The notes under the pieces: model-generated
What the model was told of the DNA's origin: nothing
The model's input: the letters and a program-made list of their open reading frames with translations, nothing else
Database searches by the model: none
Position numbers and translations under genes: made by a program
Shown here: positions 1-8,377 of the stretch, in pieces
Layout: each line of letters begins with the position of its first letter
Numbering within the stretch: position 1 is the stretch's first letter
NCBI RefSeq assembly: GCF_030649675.1
Contig: NZ_JAUTDR010000011.1
Location: 1 to 64,000, forward strand
Source of the DNA: Haliea sp. E1-2-M8
GTDB taxonomy: Bacteria; Pseudomonadota; Gammaproteobacteria; Pseudomonadales; Halieaceae
DNA length: 64,000 nucleotides
Direction of reading: 5' to 3'

Positions 1-135
1 GTTGTGACAAGTCATGGTGAGAAGTAGCAAGACAGTACAACGCGTGAACAGCGGTAGCAGCTTGATTTACCCCCTTATTTGACAAGACGACGGCGGCGCA
101 AAGCGCGCGTAAGACCGGACTCGGTCAAGCCAGTT
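1..135 (+). other. 23S-5S rRNA spacer
   Basis: This stretch lies directly before the 5S gene and holds no recognisable reading frame or tRNA. It is most simply the transcribed spacer between a 23S gene lying off the window and the 5S gene. A short GC-rich inverted stretch near 90-108 could be part of an RNase III processing stem. The 23S 3' end itself was not recognised. Confidence 0.6.
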
Positions 136-253
136 TGCCTGGCGACCATAGAGCGTTGGAACCACCTGACCCCATCCCGAACTCAGTAGTGAAACGACGT
201 ATCGCCGATGGTAGTGTGGGGTCTCCCCATGTGAGAGTAGGTCATCGCCAGGC
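136..253 (+). rRNA. rrf: 5S ribosomal RNA
   Basis: The 5' end TGCCTGGCGACC pairs with the 3' end GTCATCGCCAGGC to form helix I. The internal blocks ACCTGACCCCATCCCGAACTC and GGGGTCTCCCCATGTGAGAGTAGG are the conserved loop B/C and D/E sequences of bacterial 5S rRNA. Length about 118 nt is normal. Ends are placed by comparison with the known E. coli ends and may be off by one or two bases. Confidence 0.97.
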
Positions 254-264
254 TTTAATATCCG

Positions 265-294
265 CGCCCCGATCAGTCATGGTCGGGGCGTTTT
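265..294 (+). terminator. rRNA operon terminator
   Basis: A perfect 8-bp stem (CGCCCCGA at 265-272 with TCGGGGCG at 283-290) is followed directly by TTTT. It sits 11 nt after the 5S 3' end, as expected for a Rho-independent terminator of an rRNA operon. Confidence 0.85.
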
Positions 295-444
295 ACTGTG
301 ACGCGAAAGATATCTACCGCACTACCGCTCACGATTACATAGTTAAACTCCGGTAAAGGTTTGTGCTCGATAAACCAAGGGTGTCCGCCACTGGGGCCGT
401 GAACTGAACTACACTCTCCGGTGCTACTTTCCAGGAGCCCCACC

Positions 445-2574
445 ATGGCGAATCCACTGACCACGCTTGCCAGCCCCTTCAAGCTGGGCTCAATGCAGCT
501 CAAGAACCGGATGGCAGTCATGGCCATGGGCGTCAACCTTGCGGAGGAAGATGGCAGCTGCGGGGACCGTATTATTGCTTTTCACGAGCGCCAGGCCCAG
601 GGTGGCGCGGGTCTGGTTATCCTGGGCTCCACCGGCGTCAGCTGGCCCGCCGGCGCCAACCAGCCCTGGCAGACGTCGGTCGCTTCTGATGAGATGATTC
701 CCGGGCTGAAACGCATGGCGGAAGCCTGTCATGCGCACGGGGCCAAGGTTGCGGCACAGCTGCACCACGGCGGCCTGGTGTCCACTGAGGACCGTGTTGC
801 GGGTCGGCCGGTAATGGCGCCATCCATTCCCGAGGAAAAAGCGCCGGGCTTCATCAACGCGTTTCTGCCGGATGAGTTGCGGATGATGTACCGCCCGTCT
901 CCGGAAACCATCCTCCACCCCATGACCCACGAAGACATTGCCCTGCTGGTCGAGCACTTCGCCGCCGCAGGCCGGCGGGTGCGGGACGCCGGCCTCGACG
1001 GCATCGAGATCCACGGCGGTCACGGCTACATTCTGTCTTCCTTTCTGTCCCCGTTTTTCAACAACCGCGACGATGAATACGGCGGCAGTCTGGAGAATCG
1101 TGCCCGCCTGCTGCTCGAAGTCTTTGCTGCAGTACGCGCAGCGGTTGGGGCAGACTTCCCGGTATGGGTGAAAATTGACTCCGGTGAGTTCGGGCAGGCC
1201 GAAGGTATCACTCTGGAAGACGCCAGGACTACCGCTCGCATGCTGGAACAGGCGGGTGCCGACGGCATTACCGTCAGTGCCTATCACGACACCTCCAATG
1301 GCTCCAACCATTCCGAATCGAATATCCCGCATACCCCGGAACGGCTGGTCGGCAACGCCATCGCGATCCGACAAGCGGTGGGTATTCCAGTGCTGACATC
1401 GGGCCGCATTGAACCGGAGGCGGCCGACAAGCATATTGCGGCCGGGCATTTTGATCTGTTTGGCATGGGTCGCAAGATGCTGGCGGATCCCGATCTCCCC
1501 AACAAGGTCTGCAATGGCCAGCTGGACCAGATTCGCCCCTGCGTCTATTGCTATTGCTGTGTCAGCCAGATCTATATTCTGAAACCGGTGAAATGCGCGG
1601 TGAACCCCGAAACGGCGCACGAACGCCAGCACACGGTGCTTGCCACCGACAAGCCACGCTACTTTGCCGTGGTGGGCGGCGGGCCCGCAGGTATGGAGGT
1701 TGCGCGCAGGCTGGATGCGGCTGGACACCGGGTCACCCTGCTGGAAGCCGCTGATCGGCTGGGTGGCACGCTGCAGTTTGCCAGCATTGCCTATGAACCC
1801 AATGAGCGCTTGCTCGCCTGGTTGCGCCGGCAGATGGCATCCTCTGCGGTTGAGGTCCGCCTCAGCACGCTGGCGACCCCGGCACTGCTGAAATCGCTGG
1901 GTGTGGACGAAGTCATTGTTGCCACCGGCGCCAAGCGCCTGATGCCTGAATTGCCCGGCAGCGACCAGGATTTTGTATTCAGTGGCGATGAGATGCGGGC
2001 GCTGGTACTGGGCGAAAATGCACCGTCCCTGCGGCGCAAGACCAACGCGTTTACCCGGGGCATGACCCGTGTCGGCGCGCTGACCGGCGTCAATCGTCAT
2101 CCCTGGATGTTGCGCCAGGCATCGCGGGCGTGGCTGCCGCTGGGCGAGCGCATCGTGGTGATCGGCGGTGAGCTGGTGGGGCTTGAGCTGGCGGAGTATC
2201 TCGCCCACCGGGGGCGTAAGGTAACGGTGGTTGATGAGTCGCCGCGATCCGGGGCCGGGCTTTACCTGGTGCGCCGGATGCGTTTGCTCGATGAGTTGCA
2301 CGAGCTCAGCGTGACTCTGCAGAACAAGGCTACCGAGATCAGTATCGGTGAGCACGCGGTCAGCTACCGCAATCAGCGGGGCCAGGTTCGCACCCTCGCC
2401 GCTGATCACGTGATTGTGGCCAAGGGTGCGACGGGAGATACCGCTCTCGCGGACCAGCTACGTAGCGAGGGCCTCAGTGTCCACACCATCGGTGATTGCA
2501 ATGGTGTGGGTTATATCGAAGGCGCGATGGAATCGGCGGCGGACCTGGTGGCGGAGATTGGTCGGGCCGCGTAG
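445..2574 (+). CDS. FadH-like FMN/FAD/4Fe-4S enoate reductase
   Basis: 709 residues, the architecture of 2,4-dienoyl-CoA reductase and trimethylamine dehydrogenase. An old-yellow-enzyme TIM barrel (about 10-350, with HGGHGYILSSFLSP and YGGSLENR) is followed by a 4Fe-4S cysteine cluster at Cys366, 369, 372 and 384 (CxxCxxC-x11-C, the TMADH spacing). Two dinucleotide-binding folds follow (VVGGGPAGMEVA near 408; VVIGGELVGLELA near 570). Such enzymes reduce conjugated enoyl-CoA or enoate bonds with NAD(P)H. ATG445 is chosen because AGGAG lies 8 nt upstream; an in-frame GTG at 421 lacks a site. The acyl-CoA synthetase and dehydrogenases next door suggest a fatty acid, terpenoid or steroid substrate, but the substrate cannot be read from sequence. 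The last codons lie inside a 14-bp tandem repeat. Confidence 0.88.
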   Translation: MANPLTTLASPFKLGSMQLKNRMAVMAMGVNLAEEDGSCGDRIIAFHERQAQGGAGLVILGSTGVSWPAGANQPWQTSVASDEMIPGLKRMAEACHAHGAKVAAQLHHGGLVSTEDRVAGRPVMAPSIPEEKAPGFINAFLPDELRMMYRPSPETILHPMTHEDIALLVEHFAAAGRRVRDAGLDGIEIHGGHGYILSSFLSPFFNNRDDEYGGSLENRARLLLEVFAAVRAAVGADFPVWVKIDSGEFGQAEGITLEDARTTARMLEQAGADGITVSAYHDTSNGSNHSESNIPHTPERLVGNAIAIRQAVGIPVLTSGRIEPEAADKHIAAGHFDLFGMGRKMLADPDLPNKVCNGQLDQIRPCVYCYCCVSQIYILKPVKCAVNPETAHERQHTVLATDKPRYFAVVGGGPAGMEVARRLDAAGHRVTLLEAADRLGGTLQFASIAYEPNERLLAWLRRQMASSAVEVRLSTLATPALLKSLGVDEVIVATGAKRLMPELPGSDQDFVFSGDEMRALVLGENAPSLRRKTNAFTRGMTRVGALTGVNRHPWMLRQASRAWLPLGERIVVIGGELVGLELAEYLAHRGRKVTVVDESPRSGAGLYLVRRMRLLDELHELSVTLQNKATEISIGEHAVSYRNQRGQVRTLAADHVIVAKGATGDTALADQLRSEGLSVHTIGDCNGVGYIEGAMESAADLVAEIGRAA

Positions 2575-2686
2575 GTCGGGCCGCGTAGGTCGGGCCGCGT
2601 AGGTCGGGCCGCGTAGGTCGGGCCGCGTAGGTCGCGCTGCGTAGGTCGGGCCGCGTAGGTCGCGCTGCGTAGGTCGGGCCGCGCCG
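2561..2686. repeat. 14-bp minisatellite, nine units
   Basis: Nine head-to-tail copies of GTCGGGCCGCGTAG. Units 1-5 and 7 are identical, units 6 and 8 read GTCGCGCTGCGTAG, and unit 9 ends in CCG instead of TAG. A decayed tenth unit may follow to 2700. The first copy encodes the last residues and the TAG stop of the upstream oxidoreductase, so the array grew out of, or into, its 3' end. Every standard unit carries a TAG. It ends 20 bp before the 3' end of the convergent synthetase gene. Confidence 0.97.
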
Positions 2687-2706
2687 GTCGGTCGCCCAAG
2701 GCTGAG

Positions 2707-4311
2707 CTAGCGCTCTGCCTTGAATCCGGCCTCGTTGGCGTCCCAGGTGTGGGGCCCCAGGCCCGCTTCCCGCAATTTGAACTTTTGTACCTTGTTGGTG
2801 GGCGTGTAGGGCAGGCTCTCCACGAGTTCGATATAGCGTGGTACGAAGAAATAGGGCGCGTTGTCATTGATGAAGCGCGCCAGTTCCTCCGGTTCCAGGT
2901 TCGCGTCGGGCTTCAGGATCACGTTCAGCTTGAGTTCGGTCTCTGAATCCAGAATGTCACTGGGCACGCCGAAGGCCGCGCAATCGGCAATTGCCGGGTG
3001 GCGCCGCGCCACCATTTCAACTTCAAAGGTAGAAATGTTGCGGCCCTTCAGGCGCACGGCGTCCTTTTTGCGGTCGGAGAAGAAGTAATAGCCGTCCGCG
3101 TTGCGCTTGACCATGTCGCCGGTCTTGTACCAGTCGCCGTCATGGGCGGCTGCAGTCGCCGCCGGGTCGTCAAAGTAGCCGTTGAAGATAACGAACGGCA
3201 TTTTCGGACGCACCCACAGTTCGCCGGGCTCGCCATCGGCCACATCCTCGCCCTGCTCGTTGACCAGGCGCACGTCGAGGGCGGCAGTGGGCTTGCCGCA
3301 GCTGCCGCGGGGCAGTGAGGTCTCATCCGGTGTCACGATGATCAGCTGCATCACCTCACTCTGTCCCAGGCCCTGGGGCAGCAACTCCAGACCAAAGCGT
3401 TCGCTGAAAGGTCCGGCCACGTCCGCCGGCATGGGCACGGCCATCAGCTTGCGCAGGCTGTGTTCTGCGTCGTCGGGTTTTGCCGGGGCATTCCACAGGA
3501 ACATGTGCATGGCGCCGAGGGTAAAGCTCTGGGTGGCGCCATAGTAGTCGACGCGTTCCCAAAAGCTTTTTACCGAGAATGCGCTGTCGATGGCCAGCGG
3601 GATTCCCACAATCAGCGCGCGGAGAATCGAGGTCACCCAGGCGGCGGAGTTGTACATGGGCAGAACACTGTAGATCACGTCACCGGGCCCGGTACCAAAC
3701 AGTGCGTCCCCGGAGGCCACCGCGTTGAACCAGACGTTGTGACTCTGCATCACCCCCTTGGAGCGCCCGGTAGTCCCCGAGGTCCACAATATGGCACAGG
3801 TGTCGCCGTAGCTCTGGCCACTCATGTCCGGCTCCGGGGCGCCCGCGTGGTACAGGCTGTTGAAATCCGTGGCCCCGGGGAAGGCAGCAACGTCGCCAAG
3901 GATGACGAGTTCGCCGACGTCCAGGTCGTCCCTCACCTCCGCCAGTCGGGCAGCGTGGTCGGCATCTGTCACCACGATATTTGGCCGGCTGCGGTTGATG
4001 GTCTCGGATAGCCAGGTGCCTTTGTAGTCTGAGTTTATCGGTGTCCAGATAGCCCCCAGCTTGTTACTGGCCAGAGCCAGGAAAACAACTTCCGGCGCGC
4101 TGGTCATGAAAAACGCCACGCGATCCCCACGCCCCAGTCCGAGCGCGGCAAGACCGGCGGCCAGCTCATTTACCTTGCGATTGGCGTCGGCAAAGCTGTA
4201 ATGCGTTTCCCCGAACATGATGAATGTCGCCTCCGGCTGCTCTGCGGCCTGCATGGCCAGGGCACGGCCCAGGTGGCGGTCTTCAATGTTCTCGAACTGC
4301 AATACATTCAT
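2707..4311 (-). CDS. Acyl-CoA synthetase (AMP-forming)
   Basis: 534 residues, normal for the ANL superfamily of adenylate-forming ligases. The ATP/AMP signature ILWTSGTTGRSKG lies near 175-186. The YKTGDMV adenine/ribose motif and the C-terminal RKKDAVRLKGRNIS hinge are present, and a catalytic lysine is expected in the NKVQKFKLRE tail. It activates a carboxylic acid to its CoA thioester. ATG4311 has GGAG 7 nt upstream. It is last in a three-gene operon with a TetR regulator and an acyl-CoA dehydrogenase, 41 nt after the dehydrogenase stop. Its substrate is unknown; a medium-chain or cyclic acid is plausible from context. Confidence 0.9.
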   Translation of the reverse strand: MNVLQFENIEDRHLGRALAMQAAEQPEATFIMFGETHYSFADANRKVNELAAGLAALGLGRGDRVAFFMTSAPEVVFLALASNKLGAIWTPINSDYKGTWLSETINRSRPNIVVTDADHAARLAEVRDDLDVGELVILGDVAAFPGATDFNSLYHAGAPEPDMSGQSYGDTCAILWTSGTTGRSKGVMQSHNVWFNAVASGDALFGTGPGDVIYSVLPMYNSAAWVTSILRALIVGIPLAIDSAFSVKSFWERVDYYGATQSFTLGAMHMFLWNAPAKPDDAEHSLRKLMAVPMPADVAGPFSERFGLELLPQGLGQSEVMQLIIVTPDETSLPRGSCGKPTAALDVRLVNEQGEDVADGEPGELWVRPKMPFVIFNGYFDDPAATAAAHDGDWYKTGDMVKRNADGYYFFSDRKKDAVRLKGRNISTFEVEMVARRHPAIADCAAFGVPSDILDSETELKLNVILKPDANLEPEELARFINDNAPYFFVPRYIELVESLPYTPTNKVQKFKLREAGLGPHTWDANEAGFKAER

Positions 4312-4352
4312 GTGTCACTCCAGAATATTGTTATCAATGGTGGCGGCGCTGC

Positions 4353-5393
4353 TTACAGGGTGATGCCGGACTGGTCGTTGCTGGCCAGGTGTCGGCCCAT
4401 CGCCGCCAGCTCGTGGGCGGCGCCGCCGAGATCGAACTCCAGTTGCTTTGACCAGAGGAAATAGCGGTGAATTGGATACTGGAGATCCGAGCCGATGCCG
4501 CCGTGCAGGTGCTGTGCGGTGTGACTGACCCGGTGCGAAGCTTCCGTCGCCCACCAGCGCGCCGCGCCGGACTGCAGGGTTGCGTCCAGACCCGCTTCCA
4601 GGCGCCACATGGCACTGTCGACCACGCCGCGCAGGGCTTCGATATCCATATAGCTGTCTGCAGCGCGATGGGCTACCGCCTGGAACGCCGCCAGGGGTTT
4701 GCCAAACTGCTTGCGCTCGCTGGTGTAGGCGGCGGTACGCTTGAGCGCTTCCTCGGCGACTCCCAGCTGCAGGGACGCGGTCATCACCTGTTGCCGTTGG
4801 TGCAGCCTGGCAATGGTGTCTGGCCCCCCGAGATCCAGAGCCTTTGCGCTCCGGACCAATACCTGGCAGGTGGGGCGGCCATTGCTGACGCGCTGTGGAA
4901 TCAACTCCACGTCAGCCTCCGCCGGGGCGAACGCCACCAGGCGCTCCCCGGCCCGTGCCACCAGGTAAAGGGCGCCTTCCGCCCAGGGGACCATGCCGAG
5001 CTCACCCTGCAGCGTGTCGCCCTCCAGGCTCAGCCCCGCGCCAAGTGACAGGCTGAGCCAGGCGTCGCCGGCGGCGACCCCGGGCAGGCCTTCGCTGATG
5101 CCACCTGCCTCCAGTGCCTGAGCCGCCAGCAGGGTTTCCGGTAGTGGTATCTGTGCCAACACCGCGCCCTGGGCCTGCACCACAAGGCACTGGGCGATAA
5201 AGCCCATCGCCGAGCCGCCGTTTTGCTCCGCGAGGCCCAGCCCGGTGAGTCCCGCATCTGCCAGGGTTTGCCAGAGCTTGGTGTTGAAGCTGTCCTGGAA
5301 CTCGGCCTGGGCGGTATCGTTCACCTGTTCACGAAAGATCTTTTCCGCCAGTTCGGCAATGGCGGCCTGGTCTTCGGTCAGGGAGTAGTCCAT
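4353..5393 (-). CDS. Acyl-CoA dehydrogenase, short subunit
   Basis: 346 residues, at the short end for the family. The N-terminal helical domain starts YSLTEDQAAIAELAE, the middle beta domain is weakly conserved, and the C-terminal helical domain has TSERKQFGKPLAAFQAV and HLHGGIGSDLQYP. Partners of heteromeric (alpha2beta2) acyl-CoA dehydrogenases known from actinobacterial steroid degradation look like this: one subunit keeps the active site and the other is degenerate. The second dehydrogenase here (6232-7404) is divergently transcribed from the same control region, which fits such a pair. ATG5393 has GGAG 8 nt upstream; a TTG one codon earlier is less likely. Pairing is inference. Confidence 0.85.
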   Translation of the reverse strand: MDYSLTEDQAAIAELAEKIFREQVNDTAQAEFQDSFNTKLWQTLADAGLTGLGLAEQNGGSAMGFIAQCLVVQAQGAVLAQIPLPETLLAAQALEAGGISEGLPGVAAGDAWLSLSLGAGLSLEGDTLQGELGMVPWAEGALYLVARAGERLVAFAPAEADVELIPQRVSNGRPTCQVLVRSAKALDLGGPDTIARLHQRQQVMTASLQLGVAEEALKRTAAYTSERKQFGKPLAAFQAVAHRAADSYMDIEALRGVVDSAMWRLEAGLDATLQSGAARWWATEASHRVSHTAQHLHGGIGSDLQYPIHRYFLWSKQLEFDLGGAAHELAAMGRHLASNDQSGITL

Positions 5394-5445
5394 CAATGTG
5401 TCTCCAGTATGGCTGCCGCCTGGCGGCGTGCAGTCGGCTGTGGGT

Positions 5446-6132
5446 TCATCGTTTCAGTGACAGGAGTCTGGCGGCATGCTGCAGTTGCCCGCGGGGCGGG
5501 TTGCGGGCGAACAGCCCGCGGTAGAACAGCGCTGCCAGCCACTCGGCCAGTTCCGCCTCTGACAGTTGCAGCGCCAGCAGGTCCGGATTGCGCTCAATAT
5601 AGCATTCCCGCAGCACGTCCTGGCCGATGCCGCTGAGGGCATGGACCATCAACCGCACCTCGTGCGGCTCCAGCTCGCTGCCCGGGAAGACGTAGGGGAA
5701 GACGTCCGCCAACAGCTGCAGGCGCCGGTTATAGGAGGCCTGCCAACGCGCACGGAAAGCCGGATCATCAGCGCAGAACTGGTTGATGCAGTTGAGAATG
5801 CCCGGGTGTTCGGCGTGGCTGCGCACCGCTACCTGATAGTGTGAGCGCAGGCGGTTAAACCAGTCGCCCTTGCTGACATCCCGTTCTATGTGCTCTGTCG
5901 CTTCGAATTTCGCGATATATTCGTCCAGGATTTCTTCCACCAGGGATTTGAGGTCGCTGTAGTAGTGGTGGAACAGGCCCGCCGCGACGCCGGCCTCGGC
6001 GGTCACGTCCTTGATTCGCAACTGGTGATAGCCGACCCGCTCCAGCACCGCGACCGCCGCAGCCTTCAGGCGCTCGCGGGCCAGCGCGCCCTTGGGGCGG
6101 CGGGCGCTGGCTTTGTCAGTGGCTGCAGGCAT
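5446..6132 (-). CDS. TetR-family transcriptional regulator
   Basis: 228 residues. The N-terminal helix-turn-helix spans about 20-62 (ALARERLKAAAVAVLERVGY, then IKDVTAEAGVAAGLFHHYYSDL, close to the TetR_N recognition-helix pattern). The rest is an alpha-helical ligand-binding domain of the usual length. AGGAGGAA precedes ATG6132 by 8 nt. It heads the operon with the short acyl-CoA dehydrogenase and the synthetase and faces the second dehydrogenase across a palindrome at 6158-6197. It is probably a local repressor released by an acyl-CoA or related intermediate. The ligand is not predictable. Confidence 0.88.
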   Translation of the reverse strand: MPAATDKASARRPKGALARERLKAAAVAVLERVGYHQLRIKDVTAEAGVAAGLFHHYYSDLKSLVEEILDEYIAKFEATEHIERDVSKGDWFNRLRSHYQVAVRSHAEHPGILNCINQFCADDPAFRARWQASYNRRLQLLADVFPYVFPGSELEPHEVRLMVHALSGIGQDVLRECYIERNPDLLALQLSEAELAEWLAALFYRGLFARNPPRGQLQHAARLLSLKR

Positions 6133-6157
6133 GGCGCAGGTTCCTCCTCATCGCTCG

Positions 6158-6197
6158 GGATTATTATTGAATTTGGATTCAAGATCAATAATAATCC
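6158..6197. promoter_or_regulatory. Nested palindromic TetR operator candidate
   Basis: A perfect 13-bp inverted repeat (GGATTATTATTGA at 6158-6170, TCAATAATAATCC at 6185-6197) encloses a second one, TTGAAT-TTGG-ATTCAA at 6167-6182. The arms extend to 15 of 16 matches. It lies between the divergent tetR (start 6132) and acyl-CoA dehydrogenase (start 6232) genes, in AT-rich DNA where both promoters must be. This is the expected place for the operator of the adjacent regulator. Binding is inferred. Confidence 0.7.
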
Positions 6198-6231
6198 GGA
6201 CATCGCCAGCGTCCCCAGGAGATCAACCCAG

Positions 6232-7404
6232 GTGTATATCGACCACACAGCGGAACAACAGGCCTTGCGCAGTGAACTGCGCAGTTACTTCCAGTCCCTG
6301 ATGACGCCAGAGTTGAAAGAGGCGACCCGCGGCAATGAAGGCGGCGATGCCTACAAGTCGGTTATCCGCCAGATCGGCAAGGACGGCTGGCTGGCACTGG
6401 GCTGGCCCCGCGAGTTCGGCGGCCACGGTCGCGGCCCGATGGACCAGATGATCTTCTTTGAGGAGGCGCAGTTGGCCAACGCGCCGCTGCCGTTCGTCAC
6501 TATCTCCACCGTAGCGCCGGCGATCATGGCCCACGGATCCGAGGCCCACAAGGCGTTTTTCCTGCCGAAAATTGCCGCCGGGGAGCTGCACTTTGCCATT
6601 GGTTACACCGAGTCGGACGCGGGTTCCGACCTCGCTGCACTCAAGACCACCGCGGTACGGGAAGGTGACGACTGGGTGATCAACGGCACCAAGGTCTACA
6701 CGTCCAGTGCCGAAGCGGCCGACTACATCTGGCTGGCCGCCCGCACCGACCCGGCAGCGGCGCGGCCCCACGCCGGTATCAGCATTTTCATGGTCGACGC
6801 CCACCAGCCGGGCTTCAGCTTTGCACCTATTCATACCGTGGGCGGTGTGCGCACCAATATGAGCTACTACAACGATGTCCGCTGCCCCGACGACATGATT
6901 TGCGGCGAGGTGAACGCCGGCTGGAAACTGATCACCTCCCAGCTCAACCACGAACGGGTGGGTCTGGCGGCAATCGGCATCTACGCCTATGGCCTGTACC
7001 AGGACGTCCTGGCCTGGGCGCGGGAGCCGGTGGCCGGTCAGCGCCCGATCGATGACCCCACCGTGCAGCACCTGCTGGCTGAATCCTACGCCCGCCTGGA
7101 AGCCATGCGCCTGATGACCTGGCGCATGGCCTGGAGCATGGAGCAGGGCGAGCCCGAAGTAGCCTATGCCTCGGCCATGAAAGCCTTCAGTACCGAAGGG
7201 CTGATCGCCGTGTACCGCCTGCTGATGGATGCCGTGGGACCCGCCAGCACCCTGCATCGCAGCAGCCCCGGTGCGGCCCTGCACGGCGAGTTGGAAGAGC
7301 AATACCGCAAGTGCCAGATCAACACCTTTGGCGGCGGCGTGGTGGAACTGATGCGGGACCTGGTGGCGGCGTTCGGCCTGAACATGCGCGCCTACAGCCG
7401 CTGA
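6232..7404 (+). CDS. Acyl-CoA dehydrogenase, large subunit
   Basis: 390 residues, full family length: N-terminal helical domain from DHTAEQQALRSELRSYFQ, middle beta domain with GYTESDAGSDLAALKTTA (the FAD/substrate-binding TEPxAGSD region), and C-terminal helical domain with QINTFGGGVVELMRDLVAAFGL, the FAD/oligomer segment. It oxidises an acyl-CoA to the enoyl-CoA and passes electrons to ETF. The GTG at 6232 is chosen because AGGAG (6217-6221) lies 10 nt before it and upstream in-frame sequence overlaps the divergent tetR gene. It probably acts with the 346-residue subunit encoded on the other side of the palindromic control region. Confidence 0.88.
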   Translation: MYIDHTAEQQALRSELRSYFQSLMTPELKEATRGNEGGDAYKSVIRQIGKDGWLALGWPREFGGHGRGPMDQMIFFEEAQLANAPLPFVTISTVAPAIMAHGSEAHKAFFLPKIAAGELHFAIGYTESDAGSDLAALKTTAVREGDDWVINGTKVYTSSAEAADYIWLAARTDPAAARPHAGISIFMVDAHQPGFSFAPIHTVGGVRTNMSYYNDVRCPDDMICGEVNAGWKLITSQLNHERVGLAAIGIYAYGLYQDVLAWAREPVAGQRPIDDPTVQHLLAESYARLEAMRLMTWRMAWSMEQGEPEVAYASAMKAFSTEGLIAVYRLLMDAVGPASTLHRSSPGAALHGELEEQYRKCQINTFGGGVVELMRDLVAAFGLNMRAYSR

Positions 7405-7467
7405 TTCGGAAGTTGGCTTGATTATTCTGGACAAGATGGTGGAATTCGCTGCGCTTTCGCGGTAGAT

Positions 7468-7500
7468 TAACGGTGTCAGTAAAATAATAGACACCGGTTA
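7468..7500. promoter_or_regulatory. Inverted repeat before second tetR
   Basis: CGGTGTC (7471-7477) and GACACCG (7490-7496) form a perfect 7-bp inverted repeat around an A/T-rich 12-bp centre. Flanks TAA and GTTA extend it imperfectly. It ends 5 nt before the ATG of the TetR gene at 7506, where a bound repressor would block expression. An autoregulatory operator is the likely reading. No strong ribosome site is seen there, so this DNA may serve both purposes. Confidence 0.5.
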
Positions 7501-7505
7501 AAGTC

Positions 7506-8138
7506 ATGAGAGCAGCGCCACAGTTGGAAGGTCGTCGGGAACGCAAGAAGCGCGAAACCCGCGAGCGGATCTTGCAGGTTGCGCTCCGCGAGTTTACCCG
7601 GCAGGGCTATGATGCCGTGACGGTAGAGGCCCTGGCCGAAGCCGCGGATATCTCCAAACCCACCCTGTTCAATTATTTCCCCAGCAAGATGGCCATCCTG
7701 CAGGCCCTGGTGCCCGGCGTGGATCAGCGTTTCGCCGCCGCAATTGAACGGTTCCGCGCTGAGGGTGGCACTGCGGAAGAGCAGTTGACCCGCTTTTTTG
7801 CCTACGGCGCCGAGATGACGCGCAAGACCCCGATGCTTACCCGGGCCCTGTTGATTCTGGCACTGCGTGCCTATGATGATCCTCTCTACAGTGCCGACCG
7901 GCACCGCTGGCCATCGCTGCATGACAGTTTCTGCGCCATGCTGCGCGATGGCGTCGCCCGGGGTGAGGTGCGCACCGATATCAGCGTCGAGCGCATGACC
8001 CACTACATCACCGGTATCTATGTCTACGGCCTGTTGAGCTGGCTCGCGGACCCCAAGTTCAGCGTGGATGTGGAACTGGCTGTTGCCGCAGCCTTCCTCG
8101 GTTCGGGCGTTTCCGTCACTGCCCAGGCCGGGCGCTAG
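7506..8138 (+). CDS. TetR-family transcriptional regulator
   Basis: 210 residues. The N-terminal helix-turn-helix is typical: RERILQVALREFTRQGYDAVTVE, then LAEAADISKPTLFNYFPSKMAIL (recognition helix PTLFNYFPSK). A helical effector domain follows. It sits upstream of a large TonB-dependent receptor on the same strand, separated by 239 bp and a hairpin, so it likely has its own transcript and may control the receptor or the acyl-CoA genes. ATG7506 has only a weak Shine-Dalgarno match. The ligand is unknown. Confidence 0.87.
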   Translation: MRAAPQLEGRRERKKRETRERILQVALREFTRQGYDAVTVEALAEAADISKPTLFNYFPSKMAILQALVPGVDQRFAAAIERFRAEGGTAEEQLTRFFAYGAEMTRKTPMLTRALLILALRAYDDPLYSADRHRWPSLHDSFCAMLRDGVARGEVRTDISVERMTHYITGIYVYGLLSWLADPKFSVDVELAVAAAFLGSGVSVTAQAGR

Positions 8139-8151
8139 ACCTCTTTCTTCC

Positions 8152-8181
8152 CTGCCGGCGGCCCGCCGGCAGTATTCTTAT
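8152..8181 (+). terminator. Hairpin terminator after tetR
   Basis: A perfect 9-bp GC stem (CTGCCGGCG 8152-8160, CGCCGGCAG 8164-8172) is followed by the T-rich TATTCTTAT. It starts 14 nt after the tetR stop. The T tract is interrupted, so termination may be partial. Confidence 0.6.
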
Positions 8182-8377
8182 TTACACCAGCCCTGCCTAT
8201 TTTTGGGCCGCTTGCACTGGTCGTGGGAGCTGCGCCGGTGTAAAGTTGGCCCGCTGTATAAAACCTAACCGCAGAATAATTTTTGGGCCTGCTCCAGATC
8301 ACGGCTCAGCCCATAAAACTCCGGTGTTGCCGGCTGGCAGCGCGGATATAAACGTCACAACCGCATGAGAGGACCCC

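Noticed and set aside
135-356. A 73-codon open frame across the 5S gene
   Set aside because: It lies in rRNA and its terminator.
490-2409. A 639-codon minus-strand open frame
   Set aside because: Antisense to the FadH-like enzyme, no ribosome site, no motif.
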